NCBI RefSeq assembly: GCF_013248965.1
Contig: NZ_JABRVQ010000018.1
Coordinates: 1 to 64,000 of the forward strand
Length of the DNA stretch: 64,000 bases
Reading direction: 5' to 3'
From: Psychrobacter okhotskensis
Lineage (GTDB): Bacteria; Pseudomonadota; Gammaproteobacteria; Pseudomonadales; Moraxellaceae
Positions 8,570-17,300 of the stretch are shown here, piece by piece. The position numbers were made by a program, and so were the translations under genes. Below the pieces are notes generated by a model, which saw only the letters and a program-made list of their open reading frames with translations, made no database searches and was not told where the DNA came from. Positions within the stretch are counted from its first letter, which is position 1. Each line of letters opens with the position of its first letter.

Positions 8570-9922
8570 ATGACCAAGCCTCGGTCAACGATTGATAATA
8601 AAAATAACGATCTTTCAGATTCAAGTGTACCTGAAAATTCAGATGCTTTATCGCTCGCCGAAACCCTTGAACAGACGGTATTTGAAAGCTTCGATGAGGG
8701 TTTATATATCGGCATGATGTCGGGTACCAGCTTAGATGGTATGGACGCCGTATTGTGTCAATTCAGTAATGATAGTAGTGCTGAAGAAGATAGCCAAGCA
8801 CCGATGCGACTGTTAGCAACTCATAGCCAAGACTTCCCGCCACGACTGCGCGAAGTGTTATTGGCCTTATGTCAGCCCAATGGTGTCAAGGAATTGATAG
8901 CCAGCGATGCTGAGCCCAACAGTGAAAGCCATAGCGAATTGGAGTGGTTCGGTTGGGCAAGCCGCGAGTATGGTGAGTTTGCCAGCGAGGTGGTCAATAC
9001 TTTATTAACACAAGCAGATATCGACGCAGAGTCAGTGCTAGCGATTGGCTGTCATGGGCAGACCGTGCGTCATCGTCCACAGATGGGCTTTAGCTTACAA
9101 TTGGTCGATGCCAATATTATCGCTGAGCGTACGGGCATTAGCGTGGTCAGTGATTTTCGCCGCCGTGATATGGCGGTCGGTGGTCAAGGTGCACCCTTGG
9201 TTCCGGCTTTTCACCAAGCCTTATTTGCCACGCCTGATAGTACGCGAGTGTTATTAAATTTGGGCGGTATTGCCAATATTACCGTCTTACCAGTCAATGA
9301 TAAGCCGGTAAATGAGGCTGTTATTAATAATAATGCTGTGATTGGTTATGATACGGGTCCTGCCAACCTATTATTGGATGCATGGGCAGCATTGCACACG
9401 GGTAAAGATTATGACGCTGGTGGCGCTTGGGCGCAGTCTGGACAAATTATCGAGCCGCTACTCAATCAATTATTAGCCCATCCGTTTTTTGCAAAACCTT
9501 ATCCGAAAAGCACGGGGCGTGAGGACTTTAATTTAGCTTGGCTACAAGCTGAGCTGCAGACGTTCGAGCAGACCACTGTCGATACCCGCTATGCAGCAGC
9601 TGATGTGCAAGCAACTTTGACCGAATTGACGGCTATCAGTGCCAGTAGCCAAATCACCCAATTTATCAAAAATGATAAACACAGTGCAGTTTATGTCTGT
9701 GGTGGTGGTGCCTTAAATGACTACCTAATGAGCCGTTTGCGCACGCATTTGCCTCAGTGCAGTGTGGAAACTACAGCCAGCTTAGGACTAGAGCCTACAT
9801 GGGTAGAGGCCGTTGCTTTTGCTTGGTTGGCACGGCAGACCTTGATAGGTGAAACGGGTAACTTGCCTGCAGTAACTGGCGCGAGTAAAAATGTGGTGTT
9901 GGGACAAGTGTGTTTTGCATAG
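8570..9922 (+). CDS. anmK: Anhydro-N-acetylmuramic acid kinase
   Basis: Phosphorylates and opens 1,6-anhydro-MurNAc during peptidoglycan recycling, giving MurNAc-6-phosphate. The phosphate-binding motif GMMSGTSLDGMDA spans 48-60, with later family blocks GCHGQTVRH, SDFRRRDMAVGGQGAPL and GYDTGPANLLLDAW. At 450 residues it is longer than the usual 370 or so: about 45 extra residues, rich in Asn, Asp and Ser, precede the kinase core, and small insertions occur later. Start codon ATG 8570 follows AAGGA. It is divergent from tyrS. Confidence 0.93.
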   Translation: MTKPRSTIDNKNNDLSDSSVPENSDALSLAETLEQTVFESFDEGLYIGMMSGTSLDGMDAVLCQFSNDSSAEEDSQAPMRLLATHSQDFPPRLREVLLALCQPNGVKELIASDAEPNSESHSELEWFGWASREYGEFASEVVNTLLTQADIDAESVLAIGCHGQTVRHRPQMGFSLQLVDANIIAERTGISVVSDFRRRDMAVGGQGAPLVPAFHQALFATPDSTRVLLNLGGIANITVLPVNDKPVNEAVINNNAVIGYDTGPANLLLDAWAALHTGKDYDAGGAWAQSGQIIEPLLNQLLAHPFFAKPYPKSTGREDFNLAWLQAELQTFEQTTVDTRYAAADVQATLTELTAISASSQITQFIKNDKHSAVYVCGGGALNDYLMSRLRTHLPQCSVETTASLGLEPTWVEAVAFAWLARQTLIGETGNLPAVTGASKNVVLGQVCFA

Positions 9923-10016
9923 TCTACTGATTTTAGTTTACACGCGTGCACTTATGTGTTTTATAATGGCTTCTGAAATAACATCCTCTTAGGACCGTAA
10001 GTACAGGATATATCGC

Positions 10017-11393
10017 ATGAGTCAACACAGCAGTTCAACCACTTCGCAAGCTGATCAAGTTAGCGCAACCTCGGCGCACAAACCGCGTCATAAGCCGCCC
10101 CACTACGAGCGCTCTGATGAGTTGCGCGTGGTGATTACTGGCATGGGTGCCATTACGCCACTGGGTCTGGACGTTGACAGCTCGTGGACGAAATTGCTCA
10201 ATGGCGAGAGTGGTATTACCCCAATTAGCCACTTTGATACGACCGGATATCGTGCGCAAATCGCTGGTGTGGTCAAGGACTTTGACGCCAAACAATATAT
10301 GAACGCCAAAGACGCACGCCGCTATGATGAGTTTATTCATTATGGCATCGCTGCCTCTAGCATGGCATTACAGAACGCTGGCTTTATCGACGAAGTCAGC
10401 GCTGCTGACGCCCCTGTGCAAGGCGTGGATCAAGAGCGTTGTGGCATTATTTTAGGCTCAGGGATTGGTGGTATACAAACCATCGAAAACAGCCGTGATA
10501 CCTTACGTGAAAAAGGCGCTACCAAAGTCTCACCCTTCATTATCCCTGGCTCTATTGTCAATATGGCAGCAGGATTGGTCGCGATTAAACATACCTTAAA
10601 AGGCCCAAATCTCGCGACGTCGACTGCCTGTACGACCGCCACTCATGCTATCGGTCTCGCTGCGCGCTTAATCGCCTACGGTGATGCCGATGTCATGCTG
10701 GCAGGGGGCAGTGAAAAAGGCTCTAGCCCACTGGGCATAGCAGGCTTCGGTGCCATGCACGCCCTCTCTACTCGCAACGATGAGCCGACCAAAGCCTCGC
10801 GTCCCTTTGACAAAGATCGTGATGGTTTTGTGCTCGGTGACGGCGCAGGCGTGGTAGTGCTAGAAAGCCTTGCTCATGCCAAAGCGCGCGGTGCCACGAT
10901 CCTCGCCGAGCTGGTAGGTTTTGGTATGAGCGATGATGCCAGCCACATTACCGCGCCACCAGAAGATGGTAGCGGCGCGGCACGAGCGATGAAAAACGCT
11001 TTAAATGATGCAGGCATTGAGCCTGCCGCCGTTGGCTATGTCAATGCTCATGGTACCAGCACCCCTGCCGGTGACGTCGCTGAATCAATTGCTATCGAAA
11101 CGGTATTTGCGCCCGTCAAGGACAGCATTTTGGTCAGCTCAACCAAATCCATGACCGGTCATTTGCTAGGTGCTGCTGGTGGTGTCGAAGCGATATTTAC
11201 TGTCCTTGCCCTGCAACATCAGCATATACCGCCAACCATTAACTTGGACAATGTCGAAGATAACTGCAACCTTGATTACGTGGCTAACCAATCACGTAAA
11301 GTTGAAAATCTGCAATATGCGGTGTCCAATAGCTTTGGCTTTGGCGGCACCAATGGCTCGTTAGTATTTGCGCGCTGGCCAGTTCAACCCTAA
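10017..11393 (+). CDS. fabF: 3-oxoacyl-ACP synthase II
   Basis: Condenses malonyl-ACP with acyl-ACP in fatty acid elongation; in bacteria FabF also tunes unsaturated fatty acid content with temperature. The catalytic triad is visible: Cys205 (STACTTATH), His345 (NAHGTSTPAGD) and His382 (KSMTGHLLGAAGG). The protein is 458 residues because about 35 polar residues, Ser/Gln/His-rich, precede the normal RVVITGMGAITPLG start. No methionine lies at the usual start, so the extension is probably real. A hairpin terminator follows at 11476-11505. A stand-alone KAS II-type gene, not in a fab cluster. Confidence 0.92.
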   Translation: MSQHSSSTTSQADQVSATSAHKPRHKPPHYERSDELRVVITGMGAITPLGLDVDSSWTKLLNGESGITPISHFDTTGYRAQIAGVVKDFDAKQYMNAKDARRYDEFIHYGIAASSMALQNAGFIDEVSAADAPVQGVDQERCGIILGSGIGGIQTIENSRDTLREKGATKVSPFIIPGSIVNMAAGLVAIKHTLKGPNLATSTACTTATHAIGLAARLIAYGDADVMLAGGSEKGSSPLGIAGFGAMHALSTRNDEPTKASRPFDKDRDGFVLGDGAGVVVLESLAHAKARGATILAELVGFGMSDDASHITAPPEDGSGAARAMKNALNDAGIEPAAVGYVNAHGTSTPAGDVAESIAIETVFAPVKDSILVSSTKSMTGHLLGAAGGVEAIFTVLALQHQHIPPTINLDNVEDNCNLDYVANQSRKVENLQYAVSNSFGFGGTNGSLVFARWPVQP

Positions 11394-11475
11394 AGCGAAA
11401 AAGAACGCCTAAAAGCGTGTGAGGCAATCCATTGTAACCTTGGTGTCAGATTTGCTACGTTTGTCCACTTGCAGC

Positions 11476-11510
11476 CCCTTATCGTACTTGCGTATGATAA
11501 GGGGTAATTT
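11476..11510 (+). terminator. Hairpin after fabF, immediately before the next start codon
   Basis: CCCCTTATCGTAC (11476-11488) pairs with CGTATGATAAGGGG (11492-11505), followed by a T-rich stretch. It looks like the fabF terminator, but it ends only about 16 bases before the start codon at 11522, so any transcript of that gene beginning upstream must read through it. Confidence 0.7.
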
Positions 11511-11521
11511 TTGGAATATTT

Positions 11522-12382
11522 ATGGAAGATACCATGTCAAGCTACTCATTTTCCCATCAGTTTTACCAGCGCTGGACGTGTGCGCCTGAGCCTATTCGCG
11601 CAGCCATTACCCAAGAGCTAAAGGATATCACCACCCTCTTACAAACCGAGACGCCGTTTGAGAGCTTTGTTTTTAGCACCCATGATCTAGATGCGCATGT
11701 CGATGAGCTTTATGAAAATCATGAAGCCGAGCAAGCGATTGCCCAAGCCATCGCCGACAAACAAGAGCAAGTGCGCGCCGCTGCTGAAAAAGAACGTCTC
11801 GAAGAAGAACAAAGAATCAAAGCGGTAGAGGATGCTAAGCTCAAAGAAGAGGCAAAATTAAAAGAAGAAGCCCGACTGCATGAAGAAGCAAAAGCTGCAC
11901 AAAAAGAACAACTGAAAAATGAACAGCTAGTAGCCGATAAAAATAGCCTTGATAATAAAGTTGCCCCTACCGATAGCAGCCAGACAAATACTGATAACAA
12001 TACTGCCAATAGCGCTGCAAATAATTCTTCTGAAAGCACAGTCGCCGAAGAATCAGATGCTGCAAAAAATGACGCTGTTAACGATACTCTTAGCAAAAAC
12101 GATGATGGCATCAAAAATAATAATGACATTAAAAATGACAACAGTATCAAAGCTGTCAATGATAAAGCCAGCGCCGCCATCAAACTGGCATTAAAAGATG
12201 CAAAACTAAGCGCAACGCATCAAGAATTGATCCGTGAACTTGAGATGCAGATTGATGACTATCTCAGTGAGCAAATGATGTTGATGTCTGAAAATCTAAA
12301 ATCTTGGCTACGTGCTGAGATGACTCAACATTTGGGTGAGCAAGATAAATCAGTAACTCATAAAGATGTGCAAAAAAGTTAA
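11522..12382 (+). CDS. Hypothetical coiled-coil protein with a low-complexity middle
   Basis: A 286-residue protein with three parts: a short folded N-terminus (1-70, including FSHQFYQRWTCAPEPIRAAI), a charged helical coiled coil rich in Glu, Lys and Ala (about 75-130), a long Asn/Asp/Ser/Thr-rich disordered stretch (about 135-210), and a helical C-terminus that may oligomerise (about 215-275). No catalytic motif, signal peptide or membrane segment is visible. The N-terminal and C-terminal parts are probably the conserved ones. TGGAATATTT before the ATG gives a weak ribosome site; an in-frame ATG at 11534 is the alternative. A terminator follows at 12469-12503. Confidence 0.75.
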   Translation: MEDTMSSYSFSHQFYQRWTCAPEPIRAAITQELKDITTLLQTETPFESFVFSTHDLDAHVDELYENHEAEQAIAQAIADKQEQVRAAAEKERLEEEQRIKAVEDAKLKEEAKLKEEARLHEEAKAAQKEQLKNEQLVADKNSLDNKVAPTDSSQTNTDNNTANSAANNSSESTVAEESDAAKNDAVNDTLSKNDDGIKNNNDIKNDNSIKAVNDKASAAIKLALKDAKLSATHQELIRELEMQIDDYLSEQMMLMSENLKSWLRAEMTQHLGEQDKSVTHKDVQKS

Positions 12383-12468
12383 ATATAGCATCTGGATAAT
12401 AAACGGCATCTGGATAACAGCACCTAGCCAATAATCCGTATTCAGGTAATAAGTAGTATTCACGTAAG

Positions 12469-12505
12469 AAAAAGCCCCGTAAATCGTTTACAGGGCTTTT
12501 TTTAT
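12469..12505 (+). terminator. Rho-independent terminator
   Basis: AAAAAGCCCCGTAAA (12469-12483), a 3-base loop and TTTACAGGGCTTTTT (12487-12501), then Ts. Ends the transcript of the gene at 11522-12382. Confidence 0.85.
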
Positions 12506-12540
12506 TTCAGGTTGGTAGTTGCAAAGCTTGTATAGTCAAG

Positions 12541-12628
12541 GAATTTTAGAATCGCTACAAGGCGACCGACCGCAGATAGTACACTGAGTACATCTAGGGC
12601 GGGTAACACCGTAGCGGTTTAAAATTGC
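12541..12628. repeat. 88-bp palindromic repeat unit beside pepP
   Basis: Left arm GAATTTTAGAATCGCTAC (12541-12558) is the imperfect complement of the right arm GTAGCGGTTTAAAATTGC (12611-12628), and the inside also pairs (AGATAGTAC with GTACATCT). It could fold along nearly its full length. It ends 11 bp before the pepP stop codon. Only one copy is in the window, so mobility is not shown here. Confidence 0.6.
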
Positions 12629-12639
12629 TCTGACCATAA

Positions 12640-14457
12640 TTAGATAGCTTGTGTACGCTCAGTTAACCACTCTAATGCCGCACCATCAACACGGTCTTTT
12701 AGCTCAGCAAAGACTTGGCTGTGATATTCATTCAGCCAATCAATCTCTACTTGATCCAACAATGACGGCTCAATCAGACGGGTATCAATGGGGCAGTAAG
12801 TCACTGTTTCAAAGTTAAGGAAATTACCGAATTCCGTTTCTACTGGCTGAGCAACACGTTTATTTACCATCAAGTTTTCGATACGAATACCGTATTTACC
12901 TTCACGATATAAACCCGGCTCATTACTCGATATCATACCCTCTTTCATCGCCCGCTCTTTTGGCGTGCTGGCACTATAAGCAATGACTTGCGGGCCTTCA
13001 TGGACGTTTAAGAAGTAACCGACGCCATGACCAGTACCATGACCATAGTCCATCTGTGCCTGCCATAATGGCGCACGGCAAATCGCATCAATCAGTGGTG
13101 AAGCAATACCATCAGGGAAATGCGCTTTTGCTAAGGCAATATGGGCTTTGAGCACGGTGGTAAAGTCACGCTTGTGCTCGCTGCTTACTTTGCCAATACC
13201 GACCACGCGTGTGATATCGGTGGTGCCGTTTTGATACTGTGCCCCTGAGTCAATCAGTAATAAGCCGCCCTCGCCCTCAGCGATGTCAAGGTAGCTGAAT
13301 TTTTCTGGCGTTGCGCGGTAATGCGGCAGTGCACCGTTCTCATTAAAACCTGCAATCGTTGGAAAGCTCGGCGATACATAATGCGGCTGCTGACTACGTA
13401 CTTCAATCAGCATACTATCGACATCAAGCTCACTTAAGCGCTCGCCATCTGCTAGGCGCTGCTCAAATGTGGCAAAAAACTCACTTAATGCAGCGCCATC
13501 TTGACGCATGGCTTCACGTACATGATCGATATCAGCGTCAGATTTAACAGATTTAAGCAACGTGCTCGGTGCCATTTGCTCGATAAAGCCCACATCGTCC
13601 GCCATCTGCGATAGCGTACCCACGGCGACTTTACTTGGATCTAACAATAGTAAGTCTTCTGGCGTCAGGGCGCTCAATGCCTCTTGTACCGCTTCATAAT
13701 CGGCAAGCGTTATACCGCTATCTTTTAGGGCTTTTTCAATGTCGCTACTGACTTTATTATTATCGACGAACAAGGTCGCTTTGTCTGCACTAATCAGCAT
13801 ATGCGCTAAAAACACCGGATTATAATCGACGTCAGCGCCGCGTAAGTTGGTCAACCAAGCGATATCATCTAAACTAGAAAGCAGGTGATGCGTTGCGCCT
13901 GCATCGCCCATACCGGCACGCACTGCGGCCAGCTTTGAGGTAGCGGACTGGGCGAGAAACTGCTCATCGTGCTGATATAACTCTGCTGATGGCAACGCTG
14001 GACGATCGCTCCATACTTCTGTCAATACGTCACGCTCAGTGATTAAGGTGATGTCATTGGCATCAAAGGCATTTAGCAGCTTATCTTGTTCGGCGATAGA
14101 CAGCACATTGCCATCGACTGCTACGCTATCACCTTCTTGTAAATGATCGGCGAGCCAATCGATATGATTTGGTTGACCAGGCGCGAGCTTTTCTAAGCTG
14201 ATACCTGTGCCTTCTAATTGATCAGCGGCGTGCACCCAATAACGACTATCGGTCCACATGCCAGCAAAATCAGCGGTAACGACGAGCGTGCCAACAGAGC
14301 CTGTAAATCCTGACAACCATAAACGGGATTGCCAATATTCTGGTAAGTATTCAGATAAATGCGGATCAGCAGAGGGGACGATAATCGCAGTAAGGTCTTG
14401 GGCAACTAAGCTTTTGCGTAAACTATCGATACGATCATGAATGGTTTGTTTATTCAT
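12640..14457 (-). CDS. Xaa-Pro aminopeptidase, M24 family (aminopeptidase P)
   Basis: A 605-residue cytosolic metallopeptidase that removes the N-terminal residue from peptides with proline in position 2. It is of the long, three-domain type, with two creatinase-like N-terminal domains (about 1-145 and 155-310) and a pita-bread catalytic domain (about 310-545). The five metal ligands are visible: Asp403, Asp414, His477 (HGTGHGVG), Glu513 (SNEPGLY) and Glu550 (NFETVT). AAGGACA precedes the ATG. A POT peptide transporter lies upstream on the same strand about 390 bp away, a sensible partner in peptide use. Confidence 0.92.
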   Translation of the reverse strand: MNKQTIHDRIDSLRKSLVAQDLTAIIVPSADPHLSEYLPEYWQSRLWLSGFTGSVGTLVVTADFAGMWTDSRYWVHAADQLEGTGISLEKLAPGQPNHIDWLADHLQEGDSVAVDGNVLSIAEQDKLLNAFDANDITLITERDVLTEVWSDRPALPSAELYQHDEQFLAQSATSKLAAVRAGMGDAGATHHLLSSLDDIAWLTNLRGADVDYNPVFLAHMLISADKATLFVDNNKVSSDIEKALKDSGITLADYEAVQEALSALTPEDLLLLDPSKVAVGTLSQMADDVGFIEQMAPSTLLKSVKSDADIDHVREAMRQDGAALSEFFATFEQRLADGERLSELDVDSMLIEVRSQQPHYVSPSFPTIAGFNENGALPHYRATPEKFSYLDIAEGEGGLLLIDSGAQYQNGTTDITRVVGIGKVSSEHKRDFTTVLKAHIALAKAHFPDGIASPLIDAICRAPLWQAQMDYGHGTGHGVGYFLNVHEGPQVIAYSASTPKERAMKEGMISSNEPGLYREGKYGIRIENLMVNKRVAQPVETEFGNFLNFETVTYCPIDTRLIEPSLLDQVEIDWLNEYHSQVFAELKDRVDGAALEWLTERTQAI

Positions 14458-14849
14458 TGAATGTGTCCTTATTGATTTTGGAGAAATTAGATGTAAAAAA
14501 TACTACTGTGAGGCGACTATGGATAGCCGTCTTATTTGGGCGCTTAAAATCGCTTTAAAGTTTAATTAAATGATCAGTACTTGAATCAGCCAAATTCAAT
14601 AGTTTGAGAATTAAAATGTTGTAAAAAGTCAGATGCCAAATATATGAGGCCAATTATTATTTCAGCAAAATAGAATTACAGTAGAACATCATTAGATGTC
14701 TGGGCAGATAACAGGCTTTCAATGGCCGAAGAGAAATATCTCACCGAATGAAACAATAAAACGTGCTACCAGCAATGGTAACACGTCTCATCCTCTGTCA
14801 TTGACTTGTGCGCTACACTCGCTCAATGACTTATTGAAAACCCTATTGA
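14458..14849. other. Intergenic stretch with two hairpins
   Basis: No gene is visible. Near 14762-14787 a stem of ACGTGCTACCA and TGGTAACACGT closes a GCAA tetraloop; a second inverted repeat, GTCATTGA with TCAATGAC, lies at about 14797-14829. Neither has a strong T-run, so their role as a terminator for the transporter gene ending at 14850 is uncertain. Confidence 0.45.
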
Positions 14850-16412
14850 TTAGCTGACTTTATCGGCACGCTCACTTTTCTGTAGCATGTTATTAATAGG
14901 CTTCGCTAATACCAGTAATAAGGCAGCCGTAACAACCAATAAAATTGTCATCGTCGTAAACAGATCTGGTAAGCCTTCAATCTTATCCGCTGAGACATTG
15001 CCACCGAAAAATGCGGCAACCAAATTACCCATGGCTAAAGAGGCAAAGAAAAGTCCCATCATCTGGCCTTGCATCCCTTTTGGGGCAAGCTTAGTCATTG
15101 AAGACAGACCTACAGGACTAAGTGCCAGCTCGCCAAGGGTGAGTAGTAGCAAACTACCTACCAACCACAAAGGTGATGCCAACCCACTATCATTGGTCAA
15201 AATACTTTTCGAGGCCACAATCATCAAGCCAAAACCTGCAGCGGCAAGTAACATACCAAGAGCAAATTTCACCATACTACTAGGTTCAACACCTCTATTA
15301 CCAAGCTTAACCCAGATAATACTGACGATTGGCGCTAGCAGTAGAATGAACAAAGGATTTAATGATTGGAACCAAATACTCGGTATCTCAAACCCCAAAA
15401 CATCCAAATCTGTATAACGGTCAGCAAATAAGTTAAAAGACGTCGGCTGCTGCTCAAAACTTGACCAAAATAGCGTTGAGCCGATAATTAAAATAAAGCA
15501 AATCAATAGACGCAGCTTATCGGTTTTATCAAGCCTAGGTGAGATGAACATAATGGCAAAGTACAGTATCACTACACCTGCAATGATATAAGTCATATAC
15601 TCCGCCACCATCTGCGGTTGAAACGGCATCAGACCTGTAGAGACTAAAACGACGACTGCCACTAGCAACGCTAAGAATCCAGCGACCCAGCGGCCTATAT
15701 GTTTATAACGGTCATTGGAGCGCTCCCACTCAGGCGTGATGCCTTTCGCTTGCGCATAGTGTGTTAGCGTTTTTTGAGCAGAAAAACGGTAGATGAGTAG
15801 TGAGACCAACATCCCAAGACCACCAACACCGAAGCCAACGTGCCACATACCTTTTTCTTTAAAGATACCGACGATAAGTGCGGCTAATAATGCGCCGATA
15901 TTGATACCCATATAAAATAAGGTAAAACCACTATCACGACGTACATCACCTTCAGAATACAACGCCCCAACCATCACCGAAATACAGGTTTTAAATAGTC
16001 CTGAACCCATAACAATACACATCAAGCCGACGAAAAACAGCGTCATGCCAAATAATGCGGAGAGCGCAATACATAAGTGACCAAGGGCGATAATGATACT
16101 ACCCCACCACAGAGCACGCTCCTGACCTAGCCAATTATCGGCTAACCAACCGCCCGGTACTGCTGCTAAATATAGCGAACCCGCAAAAATACCATAAATG
16201 GCCGATGCGGTAACATCATCAAAACCAAAACCACCGCTGCCTACCGTCGCCACCATAAATAGTACGAGTAGTGGGCGAATACTATAATAAGAAAAGCGCT
16301 CCCACATTTCCGTAAAAAATAGCGGACGTAATGGTTTTGGATGTCCCATAAAGCCGTTGTCTAGCGCTTCCAGTTCAGCAGCACCAACCCCTAACTTTGA
16401 TTCTCTGCTCAT
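14850..16412 (-). CDS. Proton-dependent oligopeptide transporter (POT/PTR family)
   Basis: A 520-residue inner-membrane symporter of the major facilitator superfamily that takes up di- and tripeptides with protons. The family motif E-x-x-E-R-F-x-Y-Y is seen at 35-43 (EMWERFSYY) and the PTR2 signature FYMGINIGALLAALIVG follows in the first half. About 12-14 hydrophobic helices are present. The start ATG has an AAAGGA site. The aminopeptidase P gene lies just downstream, which would process imported Pro-containing peptides. Substrate range cannot be read from sequence. Confidence 0.92.
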   Translation of the reverse strand: MSRESKLGVGAAELEALDNGFMGHPKPLRPLFFTEMWERFSYYSIRPLLVLFMVATVGSGGFGFDDVTASAIYGIFAGSLYLAAVPGGWLADNWLGQERALWWGSIIIALGHLCIALSALFGMTLFFVGLMCIVMGSGLFKTCISVMVGALYSEGDVRRDSGFTLFYMGINIGALLAALIVGIFKEKGMWHVGFGVGGLGMLVSLLIYRFSAQKTLTHYAQAKGITPEWERSNDRYKHIGRWVAGFLALLVAVVVLVSTGLMPFQPQMVAEYMTYIIAGVVILYFAIMFISPRLDKTDKLRLLICFILIIGSTLFWSSFEQQPTSFNLFADRYTDLDVLGFEIPSIWFQSLNPLFILLLAPIVSIIWVKLGNRGVEPSSMVKFALGMLLAAAGFGLMIVASKSILTNDSGLASPLWLVGSLLLLTLGELALSPVGLSSMTKLAPKGMQGQMMGLFFASLAMGNLVAAFFGGNVSADKIEGLPDLFTTMTILLVVTAALLLVLAKPINNMLQKSERADKVS

Positions 16413-16552
16413 ACATTTATTCCTTTAAATATCATATTAGTGATGACCAACTACCCAATTACGCAGATGAACGGTCATATAGGCGGAACATTGTTTCACT
16501 TGGTTATAACCAAGTAAAGAAAAAGTTGGCTAATAATTACACAAATACCCAT

Positions 16553-16590
16553 AAAAAAACTCGCTCTTAAGCGCTAAGAGCGAGTTTTTG
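16553..16590. terminator. Rho-independent terminator
   Basis: AAAAACTCGCTCTTA (16555-16569) pairs with TAAGAGCGAGTTTTT (16575-16589). It is flanked by A- and T-runs, so it can work in both directions; it lies downstream of the small membrane-protein gene ending at 16736 and upstream of the transporter gene. Confidence 0.8.
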
Positions 16591-16735
16591 TTGGGATTAT
16601 CAATGAAGAAATGCGGTCAACTGTTTTATAGAGCCCTAATAATAAGACTAGCCATTCTTGAAAACGCTGTTTGTCAAAAGTTGCTCTGCAAAATTAATCT
16701 TATAAGAATAGCATTCAGTATAGGTAAGGACACGC

Positions 16736-17161
16736 TTATTCTGCGGTTGTTGTCTCTTCGGTATTACCAGCGTCTAGGTCGCCATCAGCTTGTTCTGCGC
16801 TCAAGTCAGCATCGCCAACAGCGGCTTGGTTTACCGTACCTGATGCTGATGCCGTACCTGCTTCCGCTGTCACTACCGCACCACTGGTATCTGCAGCTGG
16901 TGTGACCGTTGCATCAGCAGCCGTAGCCGGTGCTGCTGTATCAGTGACTGCTTCTACTGGCGCTGCTGCGCTATCGGTCTCAGCGGGGGCTGTATCAGTG
17001 GCAACAGATTCTTCTGCCGTCTCAGCCGTAATGTGCTCTCCTGCTGGGCGCAAGAATGCTGAAACACCAATGAGTAAGACGATACCTAAAAATAAGGCAA
17101 CACCGCCTAAAGCAAATAAGAACTCTTTCTTAGGGTTGTTTTCGACAATATGTTCTGACAT
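16736..17161 (-). CDS. Small single-pass membrane protein with a long Ala/Thr/acidic tail
   Basis: A 141-residue protein. Residues 1-13 are polar with two lysines, residues about 14-36 form one transmembrane helix (FALGGVALFLGIVLLIGVSAF), and the remaining 100 residues are almost wholly Ala, Thr, Glu, Asp, Val and Ser, predicted disordered. The positive-inside rule suggests the tail is periplasmic. No known domain is seen. The low-complexity tail has GCTGC-type repeats at the DNA level and could vary between strains. It lies 140 bp upstream of the start of nothing related; lnt is its other neighbour. Function unknown. Confidence 0.7.
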   Translation of the reverse strand: MSEHIVENNPKKEFLFALGGVALFLGIVLLIGVSAFLRPAGEHITAETAEESVATDTAPAETDSAAAPVEAVTDTAAPATAADATVTPAADTSGAVVTAEAGTASASGTVNQAAVGDADLSAEQADGDLDAGNTEETTTAE

Positions 17162-17300
17162 ACCTTATCCACCTTACACAAAATATTTGAAATATTTGGC
17201 TATTATATCGCAATTTATGTCGATTTGTTAAAACCCTTAACTATTTAAAGGGTTTATTATCGAATAAATTATTCAAATTAGCCGCTATTAGTCTGATTCA

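Noticed and set aside
11719..12183. 154-codon open frame opposite the coiled-coil gene, Ser/Ala-rich
   Set aside because: It is the mirror of the low-complexity coding region, has no ribosome site and no family resemblance.
14887..15417. 176-codon open frame opposite the POT transporter
   Set aside because: Antisense to a clear, full-length transporter; no start signal.
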